Source: Pseudomonas fluorescens (lineage in GTDB: Bacteria > Pseudomonadota > Gammaproteobacteria > Pseudomonadales > Pseudomonadaceae). From it: DNA of 64,000 nt. The stretch spans positions 1,536 through 65,535 of the forward strand of contig NZ_LACH01000036.1 of NCBI RefSeq assembly GCF_000968015.1. Reading direction: 5' to 3'. A program made the translations under genes and the position numbers. Within the stretch, counting starts at the first letter, position 1. The number at the start of each line of letters is the position of its first letter. Under the pieces are notes generated by a model. That model was not told where the DNA came from, did not search any database, and saw nothing but the letters and a program-made list of their open reading frames with translations. This document shows, piece after piece, positions 8,637 to 17,072 of this stretch.

Positions 8637-9683
8637 TCAAATCAGCCTGGCCGCCACCAACGCATCGGCCACCGCTTGAAAGGTGTTCTCCGGCACTGGA
8701 TCGCCGAGCACCGCACGCTTGGCAATTTTTTGCGCCAGTGGCGCATCGCGGTGTCGGGCGATCCCCAAAGTAGCCGCCTCGCTCAGCACCTGCGCGCTCT
8801 CCTGCCCTTCAGTCTTGCTGACGACAATCGGCACTGGCGTTTCTCCGCGGACATAACGCACACCGATGACCCAGTCGCCAGCGATGCCAATCATCAACGA
8901 AGCCTGCTTGAAACCCAGTTTCGTCGCCAGCGCCTGCATTTCCCGGCGCTGGCGCTGCAACTCACCCTTGATTGTCGGGTCGCCATTGGTGTCCTTGCGC
9001 TCGCGTTTCTGTTCGCTGAGCGTCATTTTCATTTCTCGGCCAAACAGCCAGCGCTGCATCAACACGTCCACAGCGCCCACCAGCAAAAACGCCGCCAACA
9101 CCGTAAGCACCAAGGGTTGGAGTACCAGGTAGAAGGTCGACTCAATACAACCGGCACCGCAACGCGCGGATTCCATCAATGCTTGCAACGACTGTCGACC
9201 AATAACGTAGAACGCCACGCCAAGCAGGTGGACCTTGATGAGCCCCTTGATGAACTCCACGAAACTGCGCATGGAAAAAATCCGCTTGAAGCCCTCGACT
9301 GGATTGATCCGTTTGAACTCCGGCTTGATCGGTTCGATGGAAAAAATGAAGCCGCGCATGGTCACCAGGTTAGTCAGAACCACCATCACCAATGTCACCG
9401 TCACAAACGGCAACGTGATACCGATGACCAGTTGCTGTGCTGCTTCACGCAGCCGTGGCCAGACTGTCGCGAAGGGTTCGACGTAGAGTTGCGCCGTCAG
9501 GTCGATCAGCGCCGTCACCTGAGCGTGGGCGCGTGGCGCGATCACCGCGATGCACAGCGTACTGGCCAGGATAACCATGCCCGACACCAGGTCTTGACTC
9601 TTGGCAACCTGGCCTTTCTTGCGCGCATCACGGAGTTTCTTGTCCGTGGCTGGCTGCGATTTCTCTTCGCTGGTATCACCCAA
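8637..9683 (-). CDS. sctU: T3SS export apparatus switch protein SctU
   Basis: A 348-aa FlhB/YscU-family inner-membrane protein: basic N-terminus (KKLRDARKKGQVAKSQDL), four hydrophobic segments within residues 28-210, and a cytoplasmic C-terminal domain. The autocleavage motif is not the usual NPTH: the loop reads GDWVIGVRYVRGETPVP, near residue 255, where NPTH-IAIAIRY would be expected, so autoproteolysis may be absent or changed. The start is a TTG at 9683 with AAGGA upstream. It is the last export-gate gene in the R-S-T-U string. Confidence 0.9.
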   Translation of the reverse strand: MGDTSEEKSQPATDKKLRDARKKGQVAKSQDLVSGMVILASTLCIAVIAPRAHAQVTALIDLTAQLYVEPFATVWPRLREAAQQLVIGITLPFVTVTLVMVVLTNLVTMRGFIFSIEPIKPEFKRINPVEGFKRIFSMRSFVEFIKGLIKVHLLGVAFYVIGRQSLQALMESARCGAGCIESTFYLVLQPLVLTVLAAFLLVGAVDVLMQRWLFGREMKMTLSEQKRERKDTNGDPTIKGELQRQRREMQALATKLGFKQASLMIGIAGDWVIGVRYVRGETPVPIVVSKTEGQESAQVLSEAATLGIARHRDAPLAQKIAKRAVLGDPVPENTFQAVADALVAARLI

Positions 9684-9707
9684 GGGCGTGATTTCCTTGC
9701 TGGTTAT

Positions 9708-10520
9708 TCATAAGGCACCGGCCAAGGTCTTGAGGATTTCGACAACCCCTCTGAACTCACTGAGCTGGTCGAGCATGACCGGAATCAGAAACGCGATGTA
9801 GATGACCATCAGCACCGCAAAACACAGGTTCTTGACGGGCATCGACAGGTCGAAAATGTGCAGGTTCGGCGCCATGCGCGACAGGTAGGCGAGCATCATG
9901 TCGGTGATCAACAACGTGATGATCAGGGGCGCAATCATCACCACCCCGATCCGCAACACCTGATCGAGGATAGAAAGTACTGCCAGCAGTGCCGACGCCG
10001 CGAACAACGGCGTGAACGCCGCCACCGGCCACAATTGATAGCTGTGGTAATACCCGTCGATAACCATGATGAAACCGCCGGACATGAAGAACAGCGTAAT
10101 CAGCATGACCGTCAACAGCGTCGCCATGACACTGGACTCACCTGATGACAAGGGGTCGACCAGTTGCGCCATGGTCGAACCCCGTTGCAGGTCGATCATT
10201 TCCCCCGCTGCTTCCGCAGCCCAGAAAGGAATGCCGAACAATAAGCCGATGAGCAAGCCGATCAGAAACTCCTTGACCATCAAACCCATGAGAAACAGGC
10301 TGCCGTAGTCGTTCATTGATGTGAGCACGCCGAACACCGGCATGAACATCGGAACGGAAATGGCCACGGCGACGCAGCCGCGAATCATCCCGGTGAGGCC
10401 CAGGCGATTGAACGCCGGGGTAATCAGTACCAGGCCAGTGGCGCGACAAGCCGCCAGTGCCGCCGAGGTAATGACCGGGTAAGCGACGTCGATGAATTGA
10501 TTGGCGAGGCCCGCGTCCAT
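9708..10520 (-). CDS. sctT: T3SS export apparatus protein SctT
   Basis: The 270-aa protein is a FliR/YscT-type polytopic membrane protein with about six hydrophobic helices and the family's conserved LITPAFNRLGLTGMIRG and FGIPFWAAEAAGEMIDLQRGSTMAQLVDP segments. It forms the export gate with SctR and SctS in the inner membrane. The start at 10520 lies 7 bp after the sctS stop, consistent with an operon. Confidence 0.95.
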   Translation of the reverse strand: MDAGLANQFIDVAYPVITSAALAACRATGLVLITPAFNRLGLTGMIRGCVAVAISVPMFMPVFGVLTSMNDYGSLFLMGLMVKEFLIGLLIGLLFGIPFWAAEAAGEMIDLQRGSTMAQLVDPLSSGESSVMATLLTVMLITLFFMSGGFIMVIDGYYHSYQLWPVAAFTPLFAASALLAVLSILDQVLRIGVVMIAPLIITLLITDMMLAYLSRMAPNLHIFDLSMPVKNLCFAVLMVIYIAFLIPVMLDQLSEFRGVVEILKTLAGAL

Positions 10521-10527
10521 ATCGAAC

Positions 10528-10806
10528 TCAGCGCGTCCACAGCGGGAAATTGTCCAGCACCAGGCTGCCCAACTCCACGACTTGCCCGGCCAGCAACGGA
10601 CCGACGAAAACGATCACCAGCAGCACTGCCACCAATTTCACCACTTGCGGAAGTGTCTGGTCCTGGATCTGGGTCAGCGCCTGGAACAACCCCACACTCA
10701 TGCCCACGAGAATCGCCACACCCAGCGCCGGAGCCGATAAAAGCAGCACAGTCATCAGTGCTTGCTTCATCAGCGAAAGAAACATGTCCTGCCCCATAAA
10801 AATCAC
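10528..10806 (-). CDS. sctS: T3SS export apparatus protein SctS
   Basis: The 92-aa FliQ/YscS-type protein has two hydrophobic helices joined by a short loop with the family signature GLFQALTQIQDQTLPQVVKL. It overlaps the sctR stop by 4 bp if started at 10806; an ATG three codons later (10797) is also possible. It is an export-gate subunit in the inner membrane. Confidence 0.95.
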   Translation of the reverse strand: MIFMGQDMFLSLMKQALMTVLLLSAPALGVAILVGMSVGLFQALTQIQDQTLPQVVKLVAVLLVIVFVGPLLAGQVVELGSLVLDNFPLWTR

Positions 10807-11456
10807 CCGTAGCTGAGAATCAAGCCGTGCATCAAGCGAGACCAGCCGTTTAATGAAACGAAGAGAAGAAGTTTCAGTGGTATCGAGATCAACGGCGGCG
10901 ACACCATCGACATGCCCATAGCCATGAGTACGTTGGATACAAGCAGGTCGACCACCAGAAACGGGATGTACAACAGGAACCCGATTTCGAAGGCGCGGGT
11001 AAGCTCGGAACTGACGAAGGCCGGGATCAACACCACCAGATCGTCATCACGCAGCTGAGCTCGCGCCTCTTCAGACCAAATGGTCTGAGTAGCCGAAACA
11101 AAGAAACCGCGTTCGGTTTCATTGGCGAAACGTGCCAGATGTGCTTGCAATGGCGGGCGCAAGGCTTCACCCAGCTCCTTCAGTTGCTCGACGTTTTCCA
11201 AGCTGATTTCCTTGCCCTGAACTTCCTGATAGAGCGTGGTGATCAGCGGCGTGGTGACATACACCGAGAGGATCAGTGCGATGCCATACAACACCATGTT
11301 CGGCGGCGTTTGCTGGATACCCAAAGCGTTGCGCACCAGAAACAGCACGACGGAAATTTTCATGAAACCCGTCAGGGTCACCACCGCCAACGGGATCAGT
11401 CCGATGGTGGCGACCACCAGAATGATCTCGATCAGGTTGGGCTGAAAACCACTCAC
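10803..11456 (-). CDS. sctR: T3SS export apparatus protein SctR
   Basis: The 217-aa FliP/YscR-type protein shows helix 1 (IEIILVVATIGLIPLAVVTLTGFMKISVVLFLVRNALG), the conserved QTPPNMVLYGIAL segment, and the C-terminal FLLYIPFLVVDLLVSNVLMAMGM with PLKLLLFV. It lacks a FliP-like cleaved signal peptide, as usual in NF-T3SS. The gene overlaps sctQ and sctS by 4 bp at either end. Confidence 0.95.
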   Translation of the reverse strand: MSGFQPNLIEIILVVATIGLIPLAVVTLTGFMKISVVLFLVRNALGIQQTPPNMVLYGIALILSVYVTTPLITTLYQEVQGKEISLENVEQLKELGEALRPPLQAHLARFANETERGFFVSATQTIWSEEARAQLRDDDLVVLIPAFVSSELTRAFEIGFLLYIPFLVVDLLVSNVLMAMGMSMVSPPLISIPLKLLLFVSLNGWSRLMHGLILSYG

Positions 11457-12496
11457 GGCTTGGCGAAACTCTGCAATCGCACGCCCAGGCCATCACCGAC
11501 CTGGACCAGGAAGCCGCGCCCGACACAACGCCCGTTGATCATCAGGTCAACGGTGTCGTGCAGGCCTGTCGTCAACGGCAACACACTACCAGCCCCCAAC
11601 TGTTGAACCTGTGCCAGCGACAAATCGACCGTCCCGATCTGGCACACCAATTTCAGTTGCAGCTCATTCCATGTCTCATTCACGGCGGATAACTCGTCAG
11701 GTGGGTTCATCGGGTTTTCCATGTTCGGATTGACAGGATTCAACGCCTCCAGCAGGCGAACTTTGCGGTCGCTGTGGTGTTCGCCTTGCGCCTGCAGCAC
11801 ATCGTTCAGCACCAGTCTCACGCCCGAAGCTGCGAGCATCACCACATCGCCGGGAACCAGGGAACGTAACTCTGCGAGGCTGAACCAGCTGTGCCCCGCT
11901 TCAACGGCGAGGCAAAAACGTATTGCGACAACCTCATCCAGCAGCGGCTGAGCATGAGCACGCAGCAGGTCCGCGATCAGTGCCGCCGCCCCCGGAGTCA
12001 TGTCCAACTGCAGGGCTTGCTCGGGGGTGTCCGCCAGCGCAACCGTCAATCCCAGGCTCAACACAAACATTGCCGACGAAGCGGCACGTACCTGCAACGG
12101 CAAACCGAACAACCCTTCCAAGGGTTCAAGCAACTCCAGCAACGCCAACTCCATCAGCAGCGCATCCAGCTCGGGGTCGAAGGCTTTAAGGGGCAACGAA
12201 GCGTTCGGCTGTGCCGCCCACTGCGCCAGTGTGTTTGAGGCAAAGCGCAGCCGCAGACATTCATCACCCAACCACAGCATCAACGACTGCGTTGGCTCGA
12301 TCGGGGTCTGGACGCCGCCCCAGCGAATCTGGATCCCCTGTCCAGCGAATTGCCCCGCCCAGGTTTCGCACGGGACATGAAGCCGGTTATGCAGTGCCAG
12401 CCACTCGACGTCATACGACTCCAGCATGAGGGGTGCGAGATTTTCAATGGAGCGAGAAATCGGTTCGGTTGGCAGGTAGAGAATGCTGTGGTTCAT
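11453..12496 (-). CDS. sctQ: T3SS cytoplasmic sorting platform protein SctQ
   Basis: At 347 aa, this is a full-length YscQ/HrcQ-type protein. The C-terminal ~75 residues form a SPOA domain (LQLKLVCQIGTVDLSLAQVQ, then DLMINGRCVGRGFLVQVGD GLGVRL), shared with FliN/FliM and used in the cytoplasmic ring that docks substrates. The N-terminal part is poorly conserved, as usual. It sits between sctO and sctR with 4-bp overlaps, the order also found in rhizobial T3SS clusters (rhcN-y4yJ-rhcQ-rhcR). Confidence 0.88.
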   Translation of the reverse strand: MNHSILYLPTEPISRSIENLAPLMLESYDVEWLALHNRLHVPCETWAGQFAGQGIQIRWGGVQTPIEPTQSLMLWLGDECLRLRFASNTLAQWAAQPNASLPLKAFDPELDALLMELALLELLEPLEGLFGLPLQVRAASSAMFVLSLGLTVALADTPEQALQLDMTPGAAALIADLLRAHAQPLLDEVVAIRFCLAVEAGHSWFSLAELRSLVPGDVVMLAASGVRLVLNDVLQAQGEHHSDRKVRLLEALNPVNPNMENPMNPPDELSAVNETWNELQLKLVCQIGTVDLSLAQVQQLGAGSVLPLTTGLHDTVDLMINGRCVGRGFLVQVGDGLGVRLQSFAKP

Positions 12497-12975
12497 ACCG
12501 CCCCCGAATCAGCGGCGGAGGGTAACGACACGCCCTCTTCCGCATCATCGCGTTGTTCCGTCGCCCGAAGATCCAGGCTTTGTCGCTGATCGAGCAAACT
12601 GTCCCAGGCGTCACACTGGCGTTGACGAGCCATATGCTCCCGTCGATACCCTTCGCGCTCACGTACGTACGCAGCTAGTTTTCGCGTGACGTCGCTGGTG
12701 GCTGTCTCCAGCAACGACTGATCGCAGGTCAATTCGTCGAGTCGCGCACGGGCCGCTTGCCATTGGGTTACCGGTAGCCCTTCGGCCAGATCGGCATAAA
12801 GGCGATGCGCCTCGAGGGCCAGGTGGTCACGGTGCAGATGCAAACGTGCCTTGGCCGAACTGAGTTCGCACTCAGCCTCCTCGCAGAGTTGCTGCCCGGA
12901 CAACAATTGGTTGGCCGCTCGCTGCTCGCGCAATTGCCGCAATGCCTGCAAGCTTCGCAATTCGTGATTTTTCAT
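12493..12975 (-). CDS. sctO: T3SS stalk protein SctO
   Basis: About 160 aa from the ATG at 12975, nearly all alpha-helical and rich in charged residues and heptad-like leucines (LQALRQLREQRAANQLLSGQ, then AKARLHLHRDHLALEAHRL), as expected for the FliJ/YscO-type coiled-coil stalk that couples the ATPase SctN to the export gate SctV. It follows sctN by 34 bp and overlaps sctQ by 4 bp. Assignment rests on position and coiled-coil character rather than on a conserved motif. A SctP needle-length gene, often next to sctO, is absent. Confidence 0.8.
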   Translation of the reverse strand: MKNHELRSLQALRQLREQRAANQLLSGQQLCEEAECELSSAKARLHLHRDHLALEAHRLYADLAEGLPVTQWQAARARLDELTCDQSLLETATSDVTRKLAAYVREREGYRREHMARQRQCDAWDSLLDQRQSLDLRATEQRDDAEEGVSLPSAADSGAV

Positions 12976-13009
12976 CGGGATTTTCGCTCGTTCAGGAAAA
13001 GGCTGAGGT

Positions 13010-14338
13010 TCATGCGAGCACCTGTCGCATGTGACGCAGAGTGTCTTCGGGGCTCGCTGGCTGCTCGTTACTCTGGCGCAGGAAATCTTCGATTGCGCCG
13101 TGCCGGGCAATGGCTTCATCAGCCAGCGGATCGCTCCCTGCGGTGTACTCACCCACCCGTATCAGCAGCTCGATTTCCGAGTAGCGCGCCATCAATTCGC
13201 GAATGCGCATTGCCATTTGGCGTTGATCCGGATGGGTAACGTGATCCATCAATCGACTGCGACTGCGCAGCACATCAATGGCCGGAAAGTAGTTACGTTG
13301 CGCCAATTCGGCACTCAGGACGATGTGCCCGTCGAGAATCGAGCGCACTTCTTCAGCCACCGGGTCCATTGATGCATCGCCTTCGGTGAGGACCGTATAC
13401 AACGCACTGATACTTCCTTGTGCTCCGGGGCCCGCGCGTTCAAGCAAGCGCGGCAGCGCCGAAAAAAACGATGGCGGATAACCCCGTCGAGTCGGCGGTT
13501 CGCCGACCGCCAGGCCGATTTCACGCTGCGCCCGCGCGAAACGCGTCAGGCTGTCCATCAGCAACAACACGCTGCGGCCCTGATCGCGGTGATACTCGGC
13601 CACGGCGGTGGCCACGTAGGCCGCGCGTACTCGTTCGGCGGCTGGCCGGTCAGACGTGGCGACCACCGCCACCGTTCGAGCACGCGCATCGGCATCCAGA
13701 TGCACATCCAACAGTTCGCGCACTTCCCGACCCCGCTCGCCGATCAACCCAATGACAATCACATCCGCATCCGTGCGGCGAACAATGCTCGCCAGCAACG
13801 ACGACTTACCGACGCCGGGTTCGCCGAAAATGCCCATGCGTTGCCCCTGGGCCATGGTCAACAGGCCATCGATTGAGCGGACCCCCAGCGACAAGGGATG
13901 GCTGATGAGTTGCCGGGTAAAGGGTGACGGTGGCTCCGCATGCAGTGGATACCGCTGGAAGTGACCCTGGGCCGGAGCGCCCTGATGATCGAGAAATTCC
14001 CCCATGGAACTGACAACCCGGCCCAACAGGCCATCGCCGACGGCGACTCCCAGGGTTTCACCCGTGGCCACGATCCAGGTGCGGGTCGACAAGCCTTGCA
14101 GGGAACCGATGGGCGACAGGATCGCTACGTCCTCTTCGAAACCGATGACCTCTGCCGAGAGCCTGCGCCCGGTATCCGGGTCATTGAGTAGACACAACTC
14201 ACCAATACGCACTCCTGGCAGGCTGGCACGCAGCAGCACACCCCGAATACTCCGGACGGTATTTCTCATCGGCCGTGGCCGCGCCCCGTTCAGTCGCTCG
14301 ACCAGTTGCGGCAGCAATGACTCCAGCGGCGAGTTCAC
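13010..14338 (-). CDS. sctN: T3SS ATPase SctN
   Basis: The 442-aa protein is the FliI/YscN-type hexameric ATPase that unfolds and releases substrates at the base of the injectisome. The Walker A motif reads GEPGVGKSS (near residue 173; the second residue, usually A or G, is E), Walker B LLLMDSLTR near 260, and the catalytic region GERGREVRE is intact. It overlaps sctL by 4 bp. Sequence conservation is strong across the whole length, so the enzyme should be active. Confidence 0.97.
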   Translation of the reverse strand: MNSPLESLLPQLVERLNGARPRPMRNTVRSIRGVLLRASLPGVRIGELCLLNDPDTGRRLSAEVIGFEEDVAILSPIGSLQGLSTRTWIVATGETLGVAVGDGLLGRVVSSMGEFLDHQGAPAQGHFQRYPLHAEPPSPFTRQLISHPLSLGVRSIDGLLTMAQGQRMGIFGEPGVGKSSLLASIVRRTDADVIVIGLIGERGREVRELLDVHLDADARARTVAVVATSDRPAAERVRAAYVATAVAEYHRDQGRSVLLLMDSLTRFARAQREIGLAVGEPPTRRGYPPSFFSALPRLLERAGPGAQGSISALYTVLTEGDASMDPVAEEVRSILDGHIVLSAELAQRNYFPAIDVLRSRSRLMDHVTHPDQRQMAMRIRELMARYSEIELLIRVGEYTAGSDPLADEAIARHGAIEDFLRQSNEQPASPEDTLRHMRQVLA

Positions 14339-14928
14339 GATGCGCGCTCCTCGGCAAAGGGCAACAAGCTGCGGCGAATATGCTGCAGTTGCTCCTCAAG
14401 CCCCACCTCTACCGACCCGACCTCTCCGCTCAAGCAAGCTTGCCCTGGGGCCAGTTCTTCATCGGCTTCGACGAACAGCACCGGCCGCCCTATCGGGTCC
14501 AGGTTGAGTCGATCACGTACGGCTGCGACCTCCAGGCTCGGCACAAACAACGTCAGTTGCTGATCGCGCCGGAATGCGAGAAGCGCGTTGCGGGTACAGT
14601 CCAGCAATACCTCGGGCTTGCTCAGATGCCCCATTACCTGGCGCACCACCCCCAGCACCAGGTCGACCAGCGCCGGTTCTATTCCCGCCAGGTACGCATC
14701 GACCTGTGAGGCGACGCTGGCAAGACGTTCGATCATTTGCTCATCCGCTTCCCGGCGAGCCGCTGCGAAACCTTCTTCACGGGCCTCTTGTAGCCAATGG
14801 GCAGTGTCATCACGTACCCGTTCGGCCTCATCACGAGCCGCCTGCATAAAGGCGTAGCCGTCAATCCACAGGTCTGCTTCAGCGGCGCGCAGGATGCGCG
14901 ACGCGGGACGTGTCGGTAGTTTGCTCAT
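14335..14928 (-). CDS. sctL: T3SS stator protein SctL
   Basis: The 197-aa FliH/YscL-type protein: a helical N-terminal half with alternating A/E/R (AARDEAERVRDDTAHWLQEA) followed by the C-terminal domain that resembles the ATP-synthase delta subunit (VDLVLGVVRQVMGH, then LNLDPIGRPVLFVEADEEL). It links the ATPase to the sorting platform (SctK/SctQ) and restrains it. It lies between sctK and sctN with 4-bp overlaps. Confidence 0.9.
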   Translation of the reverse strand: MSKLPTRPASRILRAAEADLWIDGYAFMQAARDEAERVRDDTAHWLQEAREEGFAAARREADEQMIERLASVASQVDAYLAGIEPALVDLVLGVVRQVMGHLSKPEVLLDCTRNALLAFRRDQQLTLFVPSLEVAAVRDRLNLDPIGRPVLFVEADEELAPGQACLSGEVGSVEVGLEEQLQHIRRSLLPFAEERAS

Positions 14929-15548
14929 GGCTGCGAGGCCTCCTGTTCCTCAAACAGCAGACTGGCGAGTTCGCGAACAACCCTGGCGCCCGTTGGGAGT
15001 CGTGCTCGCTCTTCGGTGAACCGTGGCAGACGCAGGCTCAGCCAGCCTTGCAACGCAGGAGTCTGGGTGTGCAGCCAGTCATTGACACAGGCTGCACCGT
15101 CGAGATCGATGGCTTCGATCAATTGCGCCGGCTCGCGTAACAGGTTCGCCGCACCGGCAAGATGACGATGCGCCAAGGCGTGGGCGTAGACATCGTCTCC
15201 CAAGGCACCACGCAATTGCGTGACGACATCGCTGCGGATCTCCCGACTCAGCGCCGCACCATGCCAAACAGCGCCACACAAGCGCGGCAACTGCGCAAAA
15301 CGCTCGGGCGTCAGCAGCAATACGGTCAAGTCGCACTCGTCAGAAATTGACAACGAGTCAAGCGGTGCCAGTTGTTGACGCTGCATCAGCAGGTGCAGCA
15401 GGCGCTGAGAGAATCGCGGCAACTGCAGCAGTTGCTGTATCTGTGCGCAAGGCGCCGAAGCGCTCAGACAGGCCTGAACCTCGCGCGCAGAAACGAACGC
15501 CAGCGGTTGCGCGATCAACTTGTGCCAATGAGCGTGCAACTCACTCAT
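14925..15548 (-). CDS. sctK: T3SS sorting platform protein SctK (NolU-like)
   Basis: About 207 aa from the ATG at 15548, which overlaps the end of sctJ. It is rich in Leu, Gln and His, without signal peptide or membrane segment. Recognition comes mainly from position: in rhizobial clusters nolU, the sctK equivalent, lies between rhcJ and rhcL exactly as here. SctK connects the inner-membrane ring to SctQ pods in the cytoplasm. Sequence conservation of the family is low, so I rely on order and length. Confidence 0.75.
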   Translation of the reverse strand: MSELHAHWHKLIAQPLAFVSAREVQACLSASAPCAQIQQLLQLPRFSQRLLHLLMQRQQLAPLDSLSISDECDLTVLLLTPERFAQLPRLCGAVWHGAALSREIRSDVVTQLRGALGDDVYAHALAHRHLAGAANLLREPAQLIEAIDLDGAACVNDWLHTQTPALQGWLSLRLPRFTEERARLPTGARVVRELASLLFEEQEASQP

Positions 15549-16327
15549 GGCTGCGCCTCCAGGCGATACACCGCCTTGGCTCGATGCCGCGACCAACGTT
15601 GTTCGATCAGCACTCCACCGAGCACCAGGGCAATCAGCAATGAACCGCCAAACATCCATCGCGCCTGGGTCAGATTGTCTTCGAGCATCCACAATCCGAG
15701 AAAACTGGCGAGCTGAGGTTGACGGCTGGCGTTGCGGGTGGACACGGCGGCTTTAACCGCCGTCACCGATACCCCTTCATAGTTCAGGCCAGAGATGCCA
15801 TTGGCGACCAGGGTCTTGATGTGTGGAATCAGTTGATTGATGTCCGTCGCCGGATCGTAGCGGACCAGCACTGAGGCCGATGAAGGTGAGATTACCCGCT
15901 TGAGCAGGTCGTTGTCGGGTAGCACAACGTGTACTCGCGCCGAAACGATGCCGTCGATTTGAGACACGCTGTGTGACAGCTCTTCACTCAAGGCGTAGAC
16001 CATTTGCGCGCGTTCCTGCACGGGCGAGGACACCAGGCCGTTACCCTTGAACACCTGGCCCATGTTGGCAAAGGTCTGCTGGGGCAACCCCGCGTTGTCG
16101 AGCAACGCCATCGCTTCGGCGAAGCGTTGCTCATCGACCACCACTTTGAGCTGACCGTCGGGCTGAACCTTGCGCGCGGCAGCAATACCGTCACGCAGCA
16201 ACACCGCGACCATCGAGTTGGCCTCTCGCTCGCTGAGGTTGCTGTACAGGTCCATATCACAGCCCTGCAACAGGCTGATCGTCAGCACGAGACTGATGAA
16301 TTGCAACGTGGAACGACACCTGCGCAT
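15545..16327 (-). CDS. sctJ: T3SS inner membrane ring lipoprotein SctJ
   Basis: The 260-aa protein has a lipoprotein signal (LLQGC lipobox with Cys23), two ring-building domains with the family hallmark LSEREANSMVAVLLRDGI and the middle SVSQIDGIVSARVHVVLP segment, and one C-terminal transmembrane helix (SLLIALVLGGVLI) followed by basic residues. It is the FliF/YscJ/PrgK-type protein of the inner membrane ring. Confidence 0.95.
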   Translation of the reverse strand: MRRCRSTLQFISLVLTISLLQGCDMDLYSNLSEREANSMVAVLLRDGIAAARKVQPDGQLKVVVDEQRFAEAMALLDNAGLPQQTFANMGQVFKGNGLVSSPVQERAQMVYALSEELSHSVSQIDGIVSARVHVVLPDNDLLKRVISPSSASVLVRYDPATDINQLIPHIKTLVANGISGLNYEGVSVTAVKAAVSTRNASRQPQLASFLGLWMLEDNLTQARWMFGGSLLIALVLGGVLIEQRWSRHRAKAVYRLEAQP

Positions 16328-16330
16328 GGC

Positions 16331-16771
16331 TTATTGCCCCTTGAGTAAGGTGTTGGCTGCACCGGAAATTTGCGTCGCTCCACGCACCACCATCTGCGTT
16401 TCGATTGAGTAGTCGAACATTTTTCCCAGCGACTGCACGAGCTGGTCCATCTGTTTTTCGCCGACAGGCTTTGGCGTCTCAGTGCCCGGCGCAGCGGTTT
16501 TTTCCGCGCCCGCGCTGGACGCCTGCGCGGCAGGTGTCGGTTTTTTTTCCAGGACCTCGGTGCGTTCGGTAAACCCACGGGAGCGGTCAATGAAGCTGTT
16601 GAGTCGTTCCATCAAATTGTCGCCCAATTGCTGTGGACCGCCGCCTTCGGGGACGCTTTTTGCGGTATTGGCCATGTGTTCGAACAGGCTCTGCGAAGCC
16701 GCGACGCCTCCCTGCCCTCCCGCCGGCGGCAAGGCCGCCAGCGCTGTATTACCTGCAAGATTGATGGACAT
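16331..16771 (-). CDS. sctI: T3SS inner rod protein SctI (NolB-like)
   Basis: The 146-aa protein ends in LGKMFDYSIETQMVVRGATQISGAANTLLKGQ-like sequence over its last 33 residues, the signature of inner-rod proteins (hydrophobic helix, Q-x-x-V-x-x-x-x-x-x-S-x-x-x-NTLL). The N-terminal two thirds is low-complexity, Pro/Ala/Gly-rich, consistent with a secreted, partly unfolded protein. It lies just before sctJ, as nolB does before rhcJ in rhizobia. Confidence 0.85.
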   Translation of the reverse strand: MSINLAGNTALAALPPAGGQGGVAASQSLFEHMANTAKSVPEGGGPQQLGDNLMERLNSFIDRSRGFTERTEVLEKKPTPAAQASSAGAEKTAAPGTETPKPVGEKQMDQLVQSLGKMFDYSIETQMVVRGATQISGAANTLLKGQ

Positions 16772-16780
16772 GGGTTGACC

Positions 16781-17020
16781 TCATTCTTCGTCGTCTTCCT
16801 GGGCTTCTTTCAACAGGTTTTGCGCCATCGGCATGATGATGAACTGGCCGCCAAGCACCATCGCCTGGGATACCAATTGATCAAGCTCGTCATCACTGAG
16901 CTCGCCGGAAGGCTCACCTTTCGCCGTGGCCCTGGTGGTGGCGTTATCCAGTGCGACATTGAAGTTCGCTTCGGCAGCGCTACCGGCAGGTGCGCCGTTT
17001 TCGATCGGGTTGACAGACAT
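16781..17020 (-). CDS. 79-aa T3SS operon protein of unknown role
   Basis: The ATG at 17020 has a perfect AGGAG 7 nt upstream, and the gene sits 9 bp before sctI, so it is certainly expressed with the operon. The product has an Ala/Asn/Gly-rich N-terminal half and a helical C-terminal half (ELSDDELDQLVSQAMVLGG, then IIMPMAQNLL) with an acidic end (EAQEDDEE). Position and length would fit a needle subunit (needle-rod-SctJ order in SPI-1-type systems) but no needle motif is visible; a needle chaperone is another option. Unassigned. Confidence 0.75.
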   Translation of the reverse strand: MSVNPIENGAPAGSAAEANFNVALDNATTRATAKGEPSGELSDDELDQLVSQAMVLGGQFIIMPMAQNLLKEAQEDDEE

Positions 17021-17072
17021 GGTGTTTCTCCTGGTGGTGATTACGAAGGTTGGGGATAGCTGGCTCGTCGCT

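Noticed and set aside
8676..9713. 345-codon open frame on the plus strand opposite sctU
   Set aside because: Antisense shadow: His/Gln/Arg-rich low-information translation, while sctU on the other strand is clearly conserved.
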